From an uncultured Bryobacterales bacterium (GTDB lineage: Bacteria > Acidobacteriota > Terriglobia > Bryobacterales > UBA6623), in NCBI GenBank assembly GCA_951813065.1, contig CATOTH010000001.1, positions 62,001 to 126,000 of the forward strand: 64,000 nt of DNA. The letters are read 5' to 3'. A model generated the notes under the pieces. It ran no database searches. It saw nothing but the letters and a program-made list of their open reading frames with translations, and had not been told where the DNA came from. Below are positions 28,508 through 37,529 of this stretch, one piece after another (positions within the stretch are counted from its first letter, which is position 1; each line of letters opens with the position of its first letter). The translations under genes and the position numbers were made by a program.

Positions 28508-29587
28508 CTAGAAGTTGATCTGGACCATTGATTCCTGTTCGGCCTTGGCGTTGGCCATCGCGACTGCGACTCCCAATTGCTTGGCGATCTCGATGAATGC
28601 CTGAGCCGCGGGAGCCTTCGGATCAGCCAGCACGACAGGATTGCCCTCGTCCGATGTCTCGCGCACCGTGGTCGCCAGCGGAATCTTGCCCAGCAAGGGG
28701 ATGTCCCAGCGATCGGCGATTCGCTGCGCGCCGCCCGAGCCGAAGATGTACTCGCGCTCCCCGGTGGTCCTCGATTCGAAGTAGCTCATGTTCTCGACGA
28801 CACCGAGCAGCGGGGTCTTGAGCTGCTGGAACATGATGATCGCCTTCTCGGCGACGTTGACGGCCATCGGCTGAGGTGTTGTCACCACCACAGCTCCTGT
28901 CAGTGCCAGACGCTGGCAGAGGCTGAGTTGCACGTCTCCTGTCCCCGGCGGAAGGTCCACCACCAGGTAATCCAGTTCGCCCCATTCGACTTGATTGGTC
29001 AACTGCTCAACCATCTTGGCCAGCATCGGACCACGCCAGACGACGGCTTGGTCCTTGCGGATGAAGAACCCGGTCGAGATGACCGGGATCCCGTGCGACA
29101 CGGGCGGTATGATGCCGCGCCCGCCTTGTTGCGGTCCGCCGGTAGTTCCCATGATCAGGGGGATGCTGGGGCCATAAACATCGGCGTCGAGTAGCCCGAC
29201 CCTGGCGCCCGTGGATGCCAGTGCGAGCGCCAGATTTGCCGAGGCCGTCGACTTGCCGACACCGCCCTTGCCCGAGGCAACCGGAATGATATTCCGCACC
29301 CCGGGGATCGAGCCCTTGCCCGAGCTGCCCACCGGGTTCGGCCGGGACCTGGCGGTCAATTCAGCTTGGATCCGCACCCCTGGTTCGAGAGCCTGCACGG
29401 CTTCGATGGCGCTCTCAAGGATCGCCTCGCCGTGCTGGCCGCCCGGAACGGTGTCCTGGATCTCGAAGGCGAGTGTGCCGTCGTCGCTGGAGAGGACCCG
29501 CGCGAGCCCAAGCTCTACGATGCTCTTGCCGTAGTCCGGGTGCATGACGCCCCGGAGCGCGTCTTGAATCTCTAGCTGGCTAGCCAT
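28508..29587 (-). CDS. apbC: Mrp/ApbC-family P-loop ATPase, iron-sulfur carrier homologue without CXXC
   Basis: A 359-residue protein: an N-terminal MIP18/DUF59 domain (about 1-85, ALRGVMHPDYGKSIVELGL) and a deviant-Walker ATPase (VASGKGGVGKSTASANLALA near residue 105, DADVYGPSIP, DYLVVDLPPGTGDVQLSL). Mrp/Nbp35 proteins load Fe-S clusters onto apo-enzymes using a C-terminal CXXC after NMSYF; here that region reads NMSYFESRTTGEREYIFGSG and has no cysteine. It is the last gene of the suf operon and overlaps the rrf2 gene by 8 bp. Fe-S maturation is the family role; how it works without CXXC is open. Confidence 0.88.
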   Translation of the reverse strand: MASQLEIQDALRGVMHPDYGKSIVELGLARVLSSDDGTLAFEIQDTVPGGQHGEAILESAIEAVQALEPGVRIQAELTARSRPNPVGSSGKGSIPGVRNIIPVASGKGGVGKSTASANLALALASTGARVGLLDADVYGPSIPLIMGTTGGPQQGGRGIIPPVSHGIPVISTGFFIRKDQAVVWRGPMLAKMVEQLTNQVEWGELDYLVVDLPPGTGDVQLSLCQRLALTGAVVVTTPQPMAVNVAEKAIIMFQQLKTPLLGVVENMSYFESRTTGEREYIFGSGGAQRIADRWDIPLLGKIPLATTVRETSDEGNPVVLADPKAPAAQAFIEIAKQLGVAVAMANAKAEQESMVQINF

Positions 29588-30077
29588 GGTTTGCTGTTGA
29601 ATCCAATGTATTCGCCGACGCCGCGATCACCACGAGGTCGTTGACAAAACGATCCATCTCCCGTTCCCCGCACATCAGGTCGCGCAGGCTTGTATGGCCG
29701 AGCAACTGGTCAACAACCCTTTGGACGGCACGCCACAGCGACCGGATAGAGCAGTCGATCGAATGGGTGCAATGATCCTCATGCCCGGAGAAGCGCCCGC
29801 AGAACTCTCCCCCGAAGAAGTCGCCGCCGAGCACCTGGATGGCTTCCTTGGCCGTGATTGCTTCCGGCGGGCGGGTGAGGTGGTATCCGCCTGCTTGCCC
29901 GCGCTCGCTGGCCGCGAGGCCGCCCTCCCGCAGAATTCGCATCAGCTTGGCCGCATGCGGTACTGAAATGCCCTCCGCCTGGGAGATTTCCGGGATCGTC
30001 AGGATCTCTCCCGGCCCGGCCTGAGCGAGCCGCAACAGGCAGCGCAGACCGTATTCTTCTTGGGAACTGAGTTGCAT
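29580..30077 (-). CDS. Rrf2-family transcriptional regulator (IscR/SufR type)
   Basis: A 165-residue regulator. The winged helix-turn-helix is MQLSSQEEYGLRCLLRLAQA, then ISQAEGISVPHAAKLMRILR, and the wing GQAGGYHLTRPP, all typical of Rrf2. Three cysteines (EFCGRFSGHEDHCTHSIDCSIR, about residues 92-109) match the Fe-S ligand triad of IscR-type sensors. The natural inference is feedback control of the suf operon by cluster status. It sits sixth in the operon rather than first: 9 bp after sufT, and overlapping mrp by 8 bp. Confidence 0.88.
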   Translation of the reverse strand: MQLSSQEEYGLRCLLRLAQAGPGEILTIPEISQAEGISVPHAAKLMRILREGGLAASERGQAGGYHLTRPPEAITAKEAIQVLGGDFFGGEFCGRFSGHEDHCTHSIDCSIRSLWRAVQRVVDQLLGHTSLRDLMCGEREMDRFVNDLVVIAASANTLDSTANHG

Positions 30078-30086
30078 GGCGTGGCC

Positions 30087-30596
30087 TCAAACAAGGTTCA
30101 GGACGAGCTTGGCCTCTTCGCTCATCATGTCGGGAGTCCAGGTGGGATCGAAGGTGATCTCAACCTCCGCGTCCTCAACTTCCTCCAGGCGTTCGATCTT
30201 GTATTTCGCCTCCGCCGGGAGTGTCTGCGCGGCCGGGCAATTGGGCGAGGTGAGGGTCATGATGATCTTCACCTTGTCCGGCTCGTCAGGGCTGCGGGGG
30301 GCGATTACGTTGTAGATCAGGCCGAGTTGGTAGATGTCGACGGGGATTTCCGGGTCGTAGCATGTCTTCAGCACGGCGACGACCTTCTCCTCCAGCGACG
30401 CGTCGGGATCGTAGACCGGCTCCTTGGGCGGCAGCGGCGAGGTCATCGTCATGTTCGAATGCATGCTCGGGACATAGTCGCTGTACTTGGGCGCGGTCGA
30501 GAGAGCGCCCGTGTTGAGCCCGGAACTGGATTCCTGGTCCGGCGCTTGCGCCTCTTCGACTGGTTCGGCGTTCAGGTCGAGCTTTAGCAGGGACAT
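30087..30596 (-). CDS. sufT: SufT / MIP18-family Fe-S maturation protein
   Basis: A 169-residue protein starting at ATG 30596, which overlaps the sufS stop codon (TGATG), indicating translational coupling. The upstream in-frame extension to 30728 lies inside sufS and is not used. After a low-complexity N-terminal tail of about 65 residues comes the DUF59/MIP18 fold: VVAVLKTCYDPEIPVDIYQL (conserved DPE and the cysteine), IIMTLTSPNCPAAQTLP and EITFDPTWTPDMMSEEAK. SufT homologues assist Fe-S protein maturation. Length, position and motifs agree. Confidence 0.9.
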   Translation of the reverse strand: MSLLKLDLNAEPVEEAQAPDQESSSGLNTGALSTAPKYSDYVPSMHSNMTMTSPLPPKEPVYDPDASLEEKVVAVLKTCYDPEIPVDIYQLGLIYNVIAPRSPDEPDKVKIIMTLTSPNCPAAQTLPAEAKYKIERLEEVEDAEVEITFDPTWTPDMMSEEAKLVLNLV

Positions 30597-31843
30597 CAGG
30601 CAAGGATCTCCTTGGCGGTTTCGATCGCGACTGCCAGCGCGTCGAAGTCTGCACGGGTGTTGTAGAAGGCGAGGGAGGCGCGGGTGGTGGCGGAAACGCC
30701 GTAGAAGCGCATCACCGGCTCGGCGCAATGGTGTCCAATGCGCAGGGCGATACCTTGGCGGTCCAGGATCGTCCCGAGGTCCGCGGGATGAAGGCCCTCG
30801 ATCTCGAACGAAAGCACGCCGGCCTTGTGCCTGGCGGTGCCGATCGGCCGGAATCCCCCGATCGAGGACAGGCTGGCGGCACCGTAGGATAGAAGGTCCT
30901 GTTCGTACGAAGCGATCCGGCTCATGCCGATCGCTTCCAGGTACTCGACCGCTGCGCCCATGCCGATCGCACCCGCGATCATCGGGGTGCCCGCCTCGAA
31001 CCGGTAAGGCAGGTCGTTGTAGACCGTCTTCTCGAAACTGACCGAAGCGATCATGTCACCGCCGCTCTGGTACGGCGGCATCTCCTCGAGCAGGGCGCGG
31101 CGTGCGTACAAGGCTCCGATGCCAGTCGGGCCGCACATCTTGTGGCCTGAAAGAGCGAAGAAGTCGCACCCCAACTCCTGGACGTCGACCGGCATGTGCG
31201 GCGCGGCCTGGGCTCCGTCGACGATGCAGACCGCTCCGACGTCGTGGGCCATCTGCGCGATCTGGCGGATCGGGTTGACGGTGCCGAGCGCGTTCGAAAC
31301 CTGCGTTACCGCAACGATCCGGGTCCGAGGCGTCAGCAGCTCATCGAGCGTTTCCAGGCGGAGTTCGCCAGCCTCGTTCATCGGAATCACGCGCAGGTTG
31401 GCGCCTTTTTCCTGGCACAAGATCTGCCAGGGCACGATATTCGAGTGGTGCTCCATGGCCGAGATGAGGACGTCGTCTCCCTCGGCAACGTGTGTTCGGC
31501 CCCAGCTCGCGGCGACCAGATTGATACTCTCGGTGGCTCCGCGCGTCCAGATGATCTCTTCGGGCCCGCCGGCATTCAAGAACCGTTGCACGCGACCCCT
31601 GGCCGACTCGTACTTGGCGGTGGCTCTCTGGCTCAACTCGTGGACGCCGCGATGCACGTTAGAGCGATCGTTTTCGTAGTAGGCGACGATCGCCTCGATG
31701 ACGGCCCGGGGGGTCTGGGACGAGGCCGCGTTGTCAAGGTAGACCAGCGGAGCGCCGTGGACCCGCTGCTGCAGGGCCGGGAAGTCGCGCCGCACGGCCT
31801 CGACATCGAACCCGGGCAGCGTCGCTGTGGCGGTCTCCGTCAT
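30596..31843 (-). CDS. sufS: Cysteine desulfurase SufS
   Basis: A 415-residue PLP enzyme that takes sulfur from L-cysteine for cluster assembly. Visible motifs are VYLDNAASSQTPRAV near residue 34, SAMEHHSNIVPWQ, IVDGAQAAPHM, the PLP lysine in ALSGHKMCGPTGIGALY and the catalytic-loop cysteine in IGHHCAEPVMRFYG near residue 370. The sequence matches the SufS group rather than IscS/NifS. Neither SufE nor SufU, the usual sulfur acceptors, is encoded in this operon. It lies 22 bp after sufD and overlaps sufT. Confidence 0.95.
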   Translation of the reverse strand: MTETATATLPGFDVEAVRRDFPALQQRVHGAPLVYLDNAASSQTPRAVIEAIVAYYENDRSNVHRGVHELSQRATAKYESARGRVQRFLNAGGPEEIIWTRGATESINLVAASWGRTHVAEGDDVLISAMEHHSNIVPWQILCQEKGANLRVIPMNEAGELRLETLDELLTPRTRIVAVTQVSNALGTVNPIRQIAQMAHDVGAVCIVDGAQAAPHMPVDVQELGCDFFALSGHKMCGPTGIGALYARRALLEEMPPYQSGGDMIASVSFEKTVYNDLPYRFEAGTPMIAGAIGMGAAVEYLEAIGMSRIASYEQDLLSYGAASLSSIGGFRPIGTARHKAGVLSFEIEGLHPADLGTILDRQGIALRIGHHCAEPVMRFYGVSATTRASLAFYNTRADFDALAVAIETAKEILA

Positions 31844-31865
31844 GCGGGTCCCTCACAGGCCGGCA

Positions 31866-33155
31866 TCAGTCCTCCTGTGGCGCGAAGCGCGCCAGCAGCA
31901 AGGCCTCGAAGTACTCCCTGAGGGGCTCAAGGCGGATGCGCGCTAGCGCATCGGCCGCGAATGCGTAGGTCAGGATGTTCCGCGCCTGGTCCGCGCTGAT
32001 GCCGCGCGAGCGCAGGTAGAACGCGGACGTCGCGTCGAGCTGGCCGATCGTCGCGCCGTGGGTGCAGCGCACGTCGTTTGCGTCGATTTCGAGCTGGGGC
32101 TTGGTGTTGACCTCGGCTTCGTCCGAAAGCAGGAGATTCTTGTTGCTCTGCACGGCGTCGGTTTTCTGTGCGTCGCGCCGCACGAAGATCTTTCCGTTGA
32201 ACACGCCCTTCGCGTTTCCATCCAAGACTCCCTTGTACAGCTGGTGCGAATTGCAGTGCGGCATCGCGTGGTCGATCGCCGTGTGGTGGTCGACATGCTG
32301 TCCCTGCCCCGCGGTGTACAGCCCGTCCAGGGAGCACTCGCAGCCCGAGCCGTTCAGGCGGGTCCGGATGTCGTTGCGGACGACCGCGCCGCCGAAGCTG
32401 AGCGAGAATGTCCCGACATGGCTATCGCGCTCCTGCGTCGCCTGCAGCAGTCCTGTGTGGTACGCGTCCGGCGATTCGATCGAGGCGCGGTAGTGGTCCA
32501 CACGTGCGTTTTCCTCCGCACGAATCTCTGTTACGGCGTTCCGCCAGTAAGTGCCCGCACCGACGTAGGTCTCGACGACCTGGAGCGCGGAATTGCGGCC
32601 GGCCACCACCAGCACACGCGGGTTCCGGGCGGCAGACCCGGATCCAAAGACGAGGTGGACGGGCTGACTGGCAGTCACGCCGGGGTCAGCCACGACGACT
32701 GCGGCATCTTCGAAGAACGCCGTATTCGCCGCGGAGAGCGCGTGATCTTCGATCGGGGCGATCGCGCCGAAATGCTGCGCTATCAAATCCGGCTCCTGAC
32801 GCAGCGCCTCGGCAAGCCGGAACACGCGGACACCCGGCTCGACGGTTCCAGAGGCTTCGAAGGCCGGGGGCGCCGCGCCTGCTTCAGTGCGGGGACCGCC
32901 GGTCAGGGCGTAATCTGGAACGGCCGGAGCGACGGAGTCTGCCGGCGCGTCGAATCGCCGTTTCCCATCCACAAGCGCGGACAGGTCAGTGTACTTGTAC
33001 TCCTCGTCGCGAGTGGTCGGAATGCCGAGCGTCAGGAAGCGCTCCATCGCGCGCTCGCGCCGTTCCCGAAGCCACGCCGGCTCTCCCTCTTCGCGCGTCA
33101 GCGTCGCGTTGAAGCGCTGCAGGTACCGGCTTACCTGTTCGGTTGCTGCTGGCAC
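31866..33155 (-). CDS. sufD: Fe-S cluster assembly protein SufD
   Basis: A 429-residue subunit of the SufBC2D scaffold. The C-terminal beta-helix region carries the SufB/SufD family pattern: DGLYTAGQGQHVDHHTAIDH, KGVLDGNAKGVFNGKIFVRR, NKNLLLSDEAEVNTKPQLEI, DVRCTHGATIGQLDATSAFY. The N-terminal helical part (EPAWLRERRERAMERFLTLG) is also typical. Start ATG 33155 lies 2 bp after the sufC stop, indicating a tight operon. Function is structural support of cluster assembly with SufB and SufC. Confidence 0.93.
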   Translation of the reverse strand: MPAATEQVSRYLQRFNATLTREEGEPAWLRERRERAMERFLTLGIPTTRDEEYKYTDLSALVDGKRRFDAPADSVAPAVPDYALTGGPRTEAGAAPPAFEASGTVEPGVRVFRLAEALRQEPDLIAQHFGAIAPIEDHALSAANTAFFEDAAVVVADPGVTASQPVHLVFGSGSAARNPRVLVVAGRNSALQVVETYVGAGTYWRNAVTEIRAEENARVDHYRASIESPDAYHTGLLQATQERDSHVGTFSLSFGGAVVRNDIRTRLNGSGCECSLDGLYTAGQGQHVDHHTAIDHAMPHCNSHQLYKGVLDGNAKGVFNGKIFVRRDAQKTDAVQSNKNLLLSDEAEVNTKPQLEIDANDVRCTHGATIGQLDATSAFYLRSRGISADQARNILTYAFAADALARIRLEPLREYFEALLLARFAPQED

Positions 33156-33157
33156 CC

Positions 33158-33928
33158 CTAGACCCCCACGGCGGCTTCTTGCCCTGCGAACTCGTCAATC
33201 CAGCCGAAGCCGCGCTTCTCAAGTTCCAGCGCGAGGAACTTGTCCCCAGAGCGCACGATGCGCCCCGCCACGAGCACATGGACGTAGTCCGGCACGATGT
33301 AGTCGAGCAGCCGCTGGTAATGGGTGATGACGACGAACGCCCGCTCCGGCGAGCGCAGCGCGTTCACGCCGTCGGCGACGATCTTGAGAGCGTCGATGTC
33401 CAGGCCCGAGTCCGTTTCGTCCAAGAGCCCGAGCGAGGGTTCCAACATCGACATCTGGAAGATTTCGCTACGCTTCTTCTCACCGCCCGAGAACCCCTCA
33501 TTGACGGCGCGCTTGAGCATGTCCGGGTCCATGCCGAGCGGCTGGCTCCTCTCGCGCGCCAGGCGCAGGAAATCTCCAGCGGACAGCTCGTCCTGGCCAC
33601 GGTGCTTGCGGATGGCGTTCAACGCCTCGCGCAAGAAGTACATCGTCGTCACCCCGGGCACCTCCACGGGGTACTGGAACGCGAGGAAAAGCCCCTCGCG
33701 GGCGCGGATCTCGGGATCCATTTCCAGCAAGTCCCGGCCACCGTAGGTGACGGTTCCCGCGGTGATCTCGTATCCGTCGCGGCCCGCCAGCACCGATGCC
33801 AGGGTGCTCTTGCCCGAGCCGTTCGGTCCCATGATGGCGTGCACGCTCCCGGCGCGCACATCCAGGTCAATGCCCCTGAGGATCTCCTGCCCGTCGACGC
33901 TGACGTGCAGATTTCGAATTTCCAGCAT
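33158..33928 (-). CDS. sufC: Fe-S cluster assembly ATPase SufC
   Basis: A 256-residue ABC-type ATPase that drives the SufBCD scaffold. Walker A GPNGSGKSTLASVLAG (about residues 34-49), signature GFSGGEKKRSEIFQ (about 146) and Walker B SLGLLDETDSGLDIDAL are intact, the last being the SufC-specific form. Length is normal. It sits between sufB and sufD with short gaps (31 and 2 bp). Confidence 0.96.
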   Translation of the reverse strand: MLEIRNLHVSVDGQEILRGIDLDVRAGSVHAIMGPNGSGKSTLASVLAGRDGYEITAGTVTYGGRDLLEMDPEIRAREGLFLAFQYPVEVPGVTTMYFLREALNAIRKHRGQDELSAGDFLRLARERSQPLGMDPDMLKRAVNEGFSGGEKKRSEIFQMSMLEPSLGLLDETDSGLDIDALKIVADGVNALRSPERAFVVITHYQRLLDYIVPDYVHVLVAGRIVRSGDKFLALELEKRGFGWIDEFAGQEAAVGV

Positions 33929-33959
33929 TTCTTCGCTCGTTGCTCTTTCTAGTAATTGC

Positions 33960-35408
33960 CTAGCCGACGCTGCCCTCGAGGCTCACGCCCAGCAGCTTCT
34001 GTGCTTCCACTGCGAATTCCATGGGTAGTTCGCGGAAGACTTCCTTACAAAATCCGTTAACGATCATCGATACCGCGTCCTCGGTCTCGATGCCGCGCTG
34101 GTTCAGGTAGAAGATCTGGTCCTCACCGATCTTCGATGTCGTCGCCTCGTGCTCGACCTGGGCGGACTTGTTGCGCACCTCAAGGTAGGGGAACGTGTGG
34201 GCCCCGCACCGGTCGCCCATGAGCATCGAGTCGCACTGCGAGAAGTTCCGCGCGCCCTCGGCCTTGGGCAGGATCTTGACCAACCCGCGGTAGGAGTTGT
34301 TCGAAACCCCGGCCGAGATGCCCTTCGAGATGATCGTCGACGAGGTGTTCCTGCCGATGTGGATCATCTTCGTACCGGTGTCGGCCTGCTGGTGGTTGTT
34401 GGTGACGGCCACCGAGTAGAACTCCCCGACCGAGTTGTCCCCGATCAGGATGCAGCTGGGATATTTCCAGGTGATGGCTGATCCGGTCTCGACCTGGGTC
34501 CAGGAAATCTTGGAGTTCCGCCCGCGGCAGGCCCCGCGCTTGGTAACGAAGTTGTAGATCCCGCCGTTGCCGTCCTTGTCGCCCGGGTACCAGTTCTGCA
34601 CTGTCGAGTACTTGATCCGCGCGTCGTCCTGCGCGACCAGCTCAACCACCGCGGCGTGCAGTTGGTTCTCGTCGCGCATCGGAGCGGTGCAGCCTTCGAG
34701 GTAGCTGACGTAGGCGCCCTCTTCGGCGACGATCAGCGTACGCTCGAACTGCCCGGTGTTCATGGCGTTGATCCGGAAGTATGTCGAGAGTTCCATCGGG
34801 CAGGTCACGCCTTTGGGGATAAACACGAACGAGCCGTCCGAGAAGACCGCCGAATTGAGCGCGGCGAAGTAGTTGTCAGTGGCGGGCACGACGGATCCGA
34901 GGTACTGGCGGACCAGCTCGGGGTGCTCCCGCACCGCCTCGGAGATTGACATGAAAATGACGCCTGCCTCGGCCAGCCGCTCGCGGAAGGTTGTCGCGAC
35001 CGAGACGCTGTCAAAAACGGCGTCGACGGCCACCCCCGCCAGGGCCGCACGCTCTTCGAGGGGGATGCCGAGCTTCTCGTACGTCGCGAGCAGTTCCGGG
35101 TCCACCTCATCGAGGCTCTTGGGACGGTCGGCATCGCCCTTTGGGGCCGCGTAGTAGGAGATCGCCTGGTAGTCGATCGGCGGATACTTGACGTTCGGCC
35201 AGCGCGGCTCCTCCATCTTCTGCCAGTGCCGGAACGCCTTCAGCCGCCACTCGAGGAGCCACTCGGGCTCGCCCTTCTTGGCGGAGATGAAGCGGACGGT
35301 GTCCTCGGTCAGCCCCGGAGGCAGGGTCTCCTGGTCGATGTCGGTGACGAACCCGTACTTGTATTCCTGGCTTGTCAGCCCTTCCAGTTGCTCGGTAGCC
35401 GCGCTCAT
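33960..35408 (-). CDS. sufB: Fe-S cluster assembly scaffold SufB
   Basis: A 482-residue scaffold protein and first gene of the suf operon. ATG 35408 ([20 protein letters not shown]) is chosen over the frame start at 35432. Diagnostic regions are [80 protein letters not shown] and [20 protein letters not shown]. The protein receives sulfur and builds the cluster with SufC and SufD. The AT-rich box about 55 bp upstream is the likely promoter of the whole sufBCDS-sufT-rrf2-mrp transcript. Confidence 0.96.
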   Translation of the reverse strand: MSAATEQLEGLTSQEYKYGFVTDIDQETLPPGLTEDTVRFISAKKGEPEWLLEWRLKAFRHWQKMEEPRWPNVKYPPIDYQAISYYAAPKGDADRPKSLDEVDPELLATYEKLGIPLEERAALAGVAVDAVFDSVSVATTFRERLAEAGVIFMSISEAVREHPELVRQYLGSVVPATDNYFAALNSAVFSDGSFVFIPKGVTCPMELSTYFRINAMNTGQFERTLIVAEEGAYVSYLEGCTAPMRDENQLHAAVVELVAQDDARIKYSTVQNWYPGDKDGNGGIYNFVTKRGACRGRNSKISWTQVETGSAITWKYPSCILIGDNSVGEFYSVAVTNNHQQADTGTKMIHIGRNTSSTIISKGISAGVSNNSYRGLVKILPKAEGARNFSQCDSMLMGDRCGAHTFPYLEVRNKSAQVEHEATTSKIGEDQIFYLNQRGIETEDAVSMIVNGFCKEVFRELPMEFAVEAQKLLGVSLEGSVG

Positions 35409-35461
35409 TGCCGTTCGGTAGATGCGCACCACTGCCCGGTGGCATCGAATCTGTACCTATT

Positions 35462-35488
35462 AGTATACATTATTCCGCGCCTTGTCGG
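35462..35488 (-). promoter_or_regulatory. Candidate suf operon promoter
   Basis: On the minus strand TATACT (35462-35467) is a good -10 match and stands out in an AT-rich patch (ataatgTATACTaatag). A weak CCGACA at 35483-35488 gives a short 15-bp spacer to a -35 element. The -10 lies 54 bp before the sufB ATG. A poor -35 would suit an activated or Rrf2-regulated promoter, which is inference. Confidence 0.35.
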
Positions 35489-36319
35489 AGGTCCGTCGCG
35501 GTTGTCCAATTCCTCGGCGGGCATGCCTGTAGGCCGGGGGGAACAGCGGGATCGATTGTGCAGCCCCGTGGGGCGGGTCTAGGTGTGTGGAATCGGCGGG
35601 CCGTATTCCCAGCCGGGCGTGCGCTATCTGGCCGGATCGTCGTCCGGGGTGAAATGCGACAGCGATTTCCGATCGCGCGACAGTCAATAGCGGACTGATT
35701 GGCGTACGATGCGTCAGTTTGTAGCGCGGCAGTAGAACAAGGACCAATCTCAGCCCATGCCCGGCGAGCTCAGACTAATACTGTTCTTGAGTCGCTCGCG
35801 ATACCAAGCTTGACGCAGGTATTGCGAGGCTCTCCAATGTGGCCGCCAGTCGCGGGTTGTGGTTGGCGTGTCGAGGTCGGCAACTGGCAGAAATAGCCTC
35901 GACCTATGTGTCGCGCGACCGGAAATCCACTGCCGCAGTACAAGCGACGCAGACCTCGTCAACAATGACATTGCCGACGCGGGGAGCTGGTGGAAGGTTC
36001 ATTGCTGCTGTCATTGGGCGACCAAGCGCCCAAGGATCAGCGATTGCCGAACTCCTCCAAGCACTCTTCGACCGCCTCAGGCGGACCCTGAATCCATCAC
36101 CGATCGACTTTGCAGCCTGCCACCATCATTTCCTCGCACGACACACAGGGGTATGTCCATTCTCGATCAACTGCGATGGATCTCTGTGGTCGGTACGCGT
36201 ACCGGCGAGCCGCCCGCACCGCTCGAAATCCATGCCGAGGCTCCGAGGCATGTCCGGGGAGAGGTTCGACACCGGCACCTCGACTATGGTGGGATACAGC
36301 GAGCGCGGAGGGTCAGAGC
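35489..36319. other. Long intergenic region, no gene seen
   Basis: About 830 bp between divergent sufB and the TIM-barrel gene. Several open frames of 60-210 codons occur on both strands, but none shows a recognisable domain, signal peptide or clear ribosome binding site. It may contain decayed sequence. The GGAGGG at about 36308-36313 is the ribosome binding site of the next gene. Confidence 0.45.
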
Positions 36320-37201
36320 ATGAACAGAAGACAGGTCTTGAGACTGGGCGGGGTTGCCGCCCTCGCCAGCGCCGTTCCAGCCGCGGACCGCCGAATCGGG
36401 CCGGTCGTCACATTCGGCAAGCACCTTCAATGGCTCTCATACGACGAAGTTGCCGCCTTTCTCGAGGAGAATGACTTCGATGGCATTGAAGCCACCGTCC
36501 GCAAGGGCGGACAGGTCGAGCCGGAAAACGTCGAGAAAGACTTGCCCCGGCTCGTCGGGTCCTTGGAGAAGCGGGGAAGGAAGGTCGTGCTGATCACGAC
36601 CGATATCAACGATGCTGACGATCCGCTCGCAAGGCGTGTGATCCGAACAGCCGATGCCCTCGGCGTCCCTTTCTTTCGCATGGCGTACTACCGCTATGAC
36701 CTGGAGAGGCCTGTTCTGGACCAACTTGAAACCCACCGCCAGACCGTGTCCCGCTTGGGTGAGTACCTCAATGACTTCCAGATCATGGGGCTGTACCAGA
36801 ACCATGCTGGAAAGAACCTTGTGGGCGCGTCGATCTGGGATCAACTCCGCTTGCTGGAGGGATCTCCCGAAGACAGGATTGCAGCCGTCTTCGACGTCCG
36901 TCACGCTACGGTCGAGGGCGGGCAGTCCTGGCCGTTGCTCTGGCGGCTGATCCGCAACCGGGTTCGGGTGGTGTACGTAAAGGACTTTGGCTGGGACGGG
37001 CGCAAGGCGGTTAACGTGCCGTTGGGTCGAGGCCAGGTCGATCCGGAGCTGCTGCAAATGGTGAGTGCCGAGGTTGCCCCGGGGACTCCGCTCTCGCTCC
37101 ACATGGAATACGTCGACCATCGGGATGCGGCGAAGAAGGTCGAGAACATGAAGGCCATTTCAGGCGATCGAGCGACGCTCAGGAAATTGATCGGGGTCTG
37201 A
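36320..37201 (+). CDS. Tat-exported sugar phosphate isomerase/epimerase-type TIM-barrel protein
   Basis: A 293-residue protein starting at ATG 36320, with GGAGGG about nine bases upstream. The N-terminus MNRRQVLRLGGVAALASAVP is a twin-arginine signal, indicating export of a folded protein. The body fits the xylose-isomerase-like TIM-barrel (AP endonuclease 2) family: DFDGIEATVRKGGQ, FFRMAYYRYDLERP, IMGLYQNHAG, AVFDVRHATVEGG, VVYVKDFGWDG, LSLHMEY. The Glu/Asp/His metal-ligand pattern is present, so isomerase or epimerase activity on a sugar is plausible, but the substrate is unknown. The frame reaching back to 36110 lacks signal-peptide character and is not favoured. Confidence 0.78.
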   Translation: MNRRQVLRLGGVAALASAVPAADRRIGPVVTFGKHLQWLSYDEVAAFLEENDFDGIEATVRKGGQVEPENVEKDLPRLVGSLEKRGRKVVLITTDINDADDPLARRVIRTADALGVPFFRMAYYRYDLERPVLDQLETHRQTVSRLGEYLNDFQIMGLYQNHAGKNLVGASIWDQLRLLEGSPEDRIAAVFDVRHATVEGGQSWPLLWRLIRNRVRVVYVKDFGWDGRKAVNVPLGRGQVDPELLQMVSAEVAPGTPLSLHMEYVDHRDAAKKVENMKAISGDRATLRKLIGV

Positions 37202-37529
37202 CTGGGAATGTTGGCATTCCAAGCCTGCCTGCCGTTGGGGACCTAGACCCTAAGGGATCGGCCGTAGTTCTTGGACGACGACCCGAGCGCCGTGACCATC
37301 GGACTCACGCGCGGAACGGCAGATCTCGTCTCGCCCTCCGACGATCCTTCGGTCACAATATCTATCGAGGGGAAGTTCGTCGGGAGGCCGTCCAAAGGTC
37401 CGCAAGGTACTGTCGGCATTTGGACACTGCGCGATTGCGGCGACATCAAGATCGGGACGGGCGACAGGGTCCACCGAGCCAGAACCTGCGGGGTACGGGC
37501 CCTTGGCCGGCCAGCGGAAAAAATCTTGT
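37202..37529. other. Intergenic region, no gene seen
   Basis: About 330 bp between convergent genes. A plus-strand frame across 37271-37600 (starting at TTG) overlaps the selenoprotein's 3' end and has no recognisable motif. Confidence 0.4.

Noticed and set aside
32058..33161. Plus-strand frame of 367 codons opposite sufD
   Set aside because: Antisense shadow of an established suf gene.
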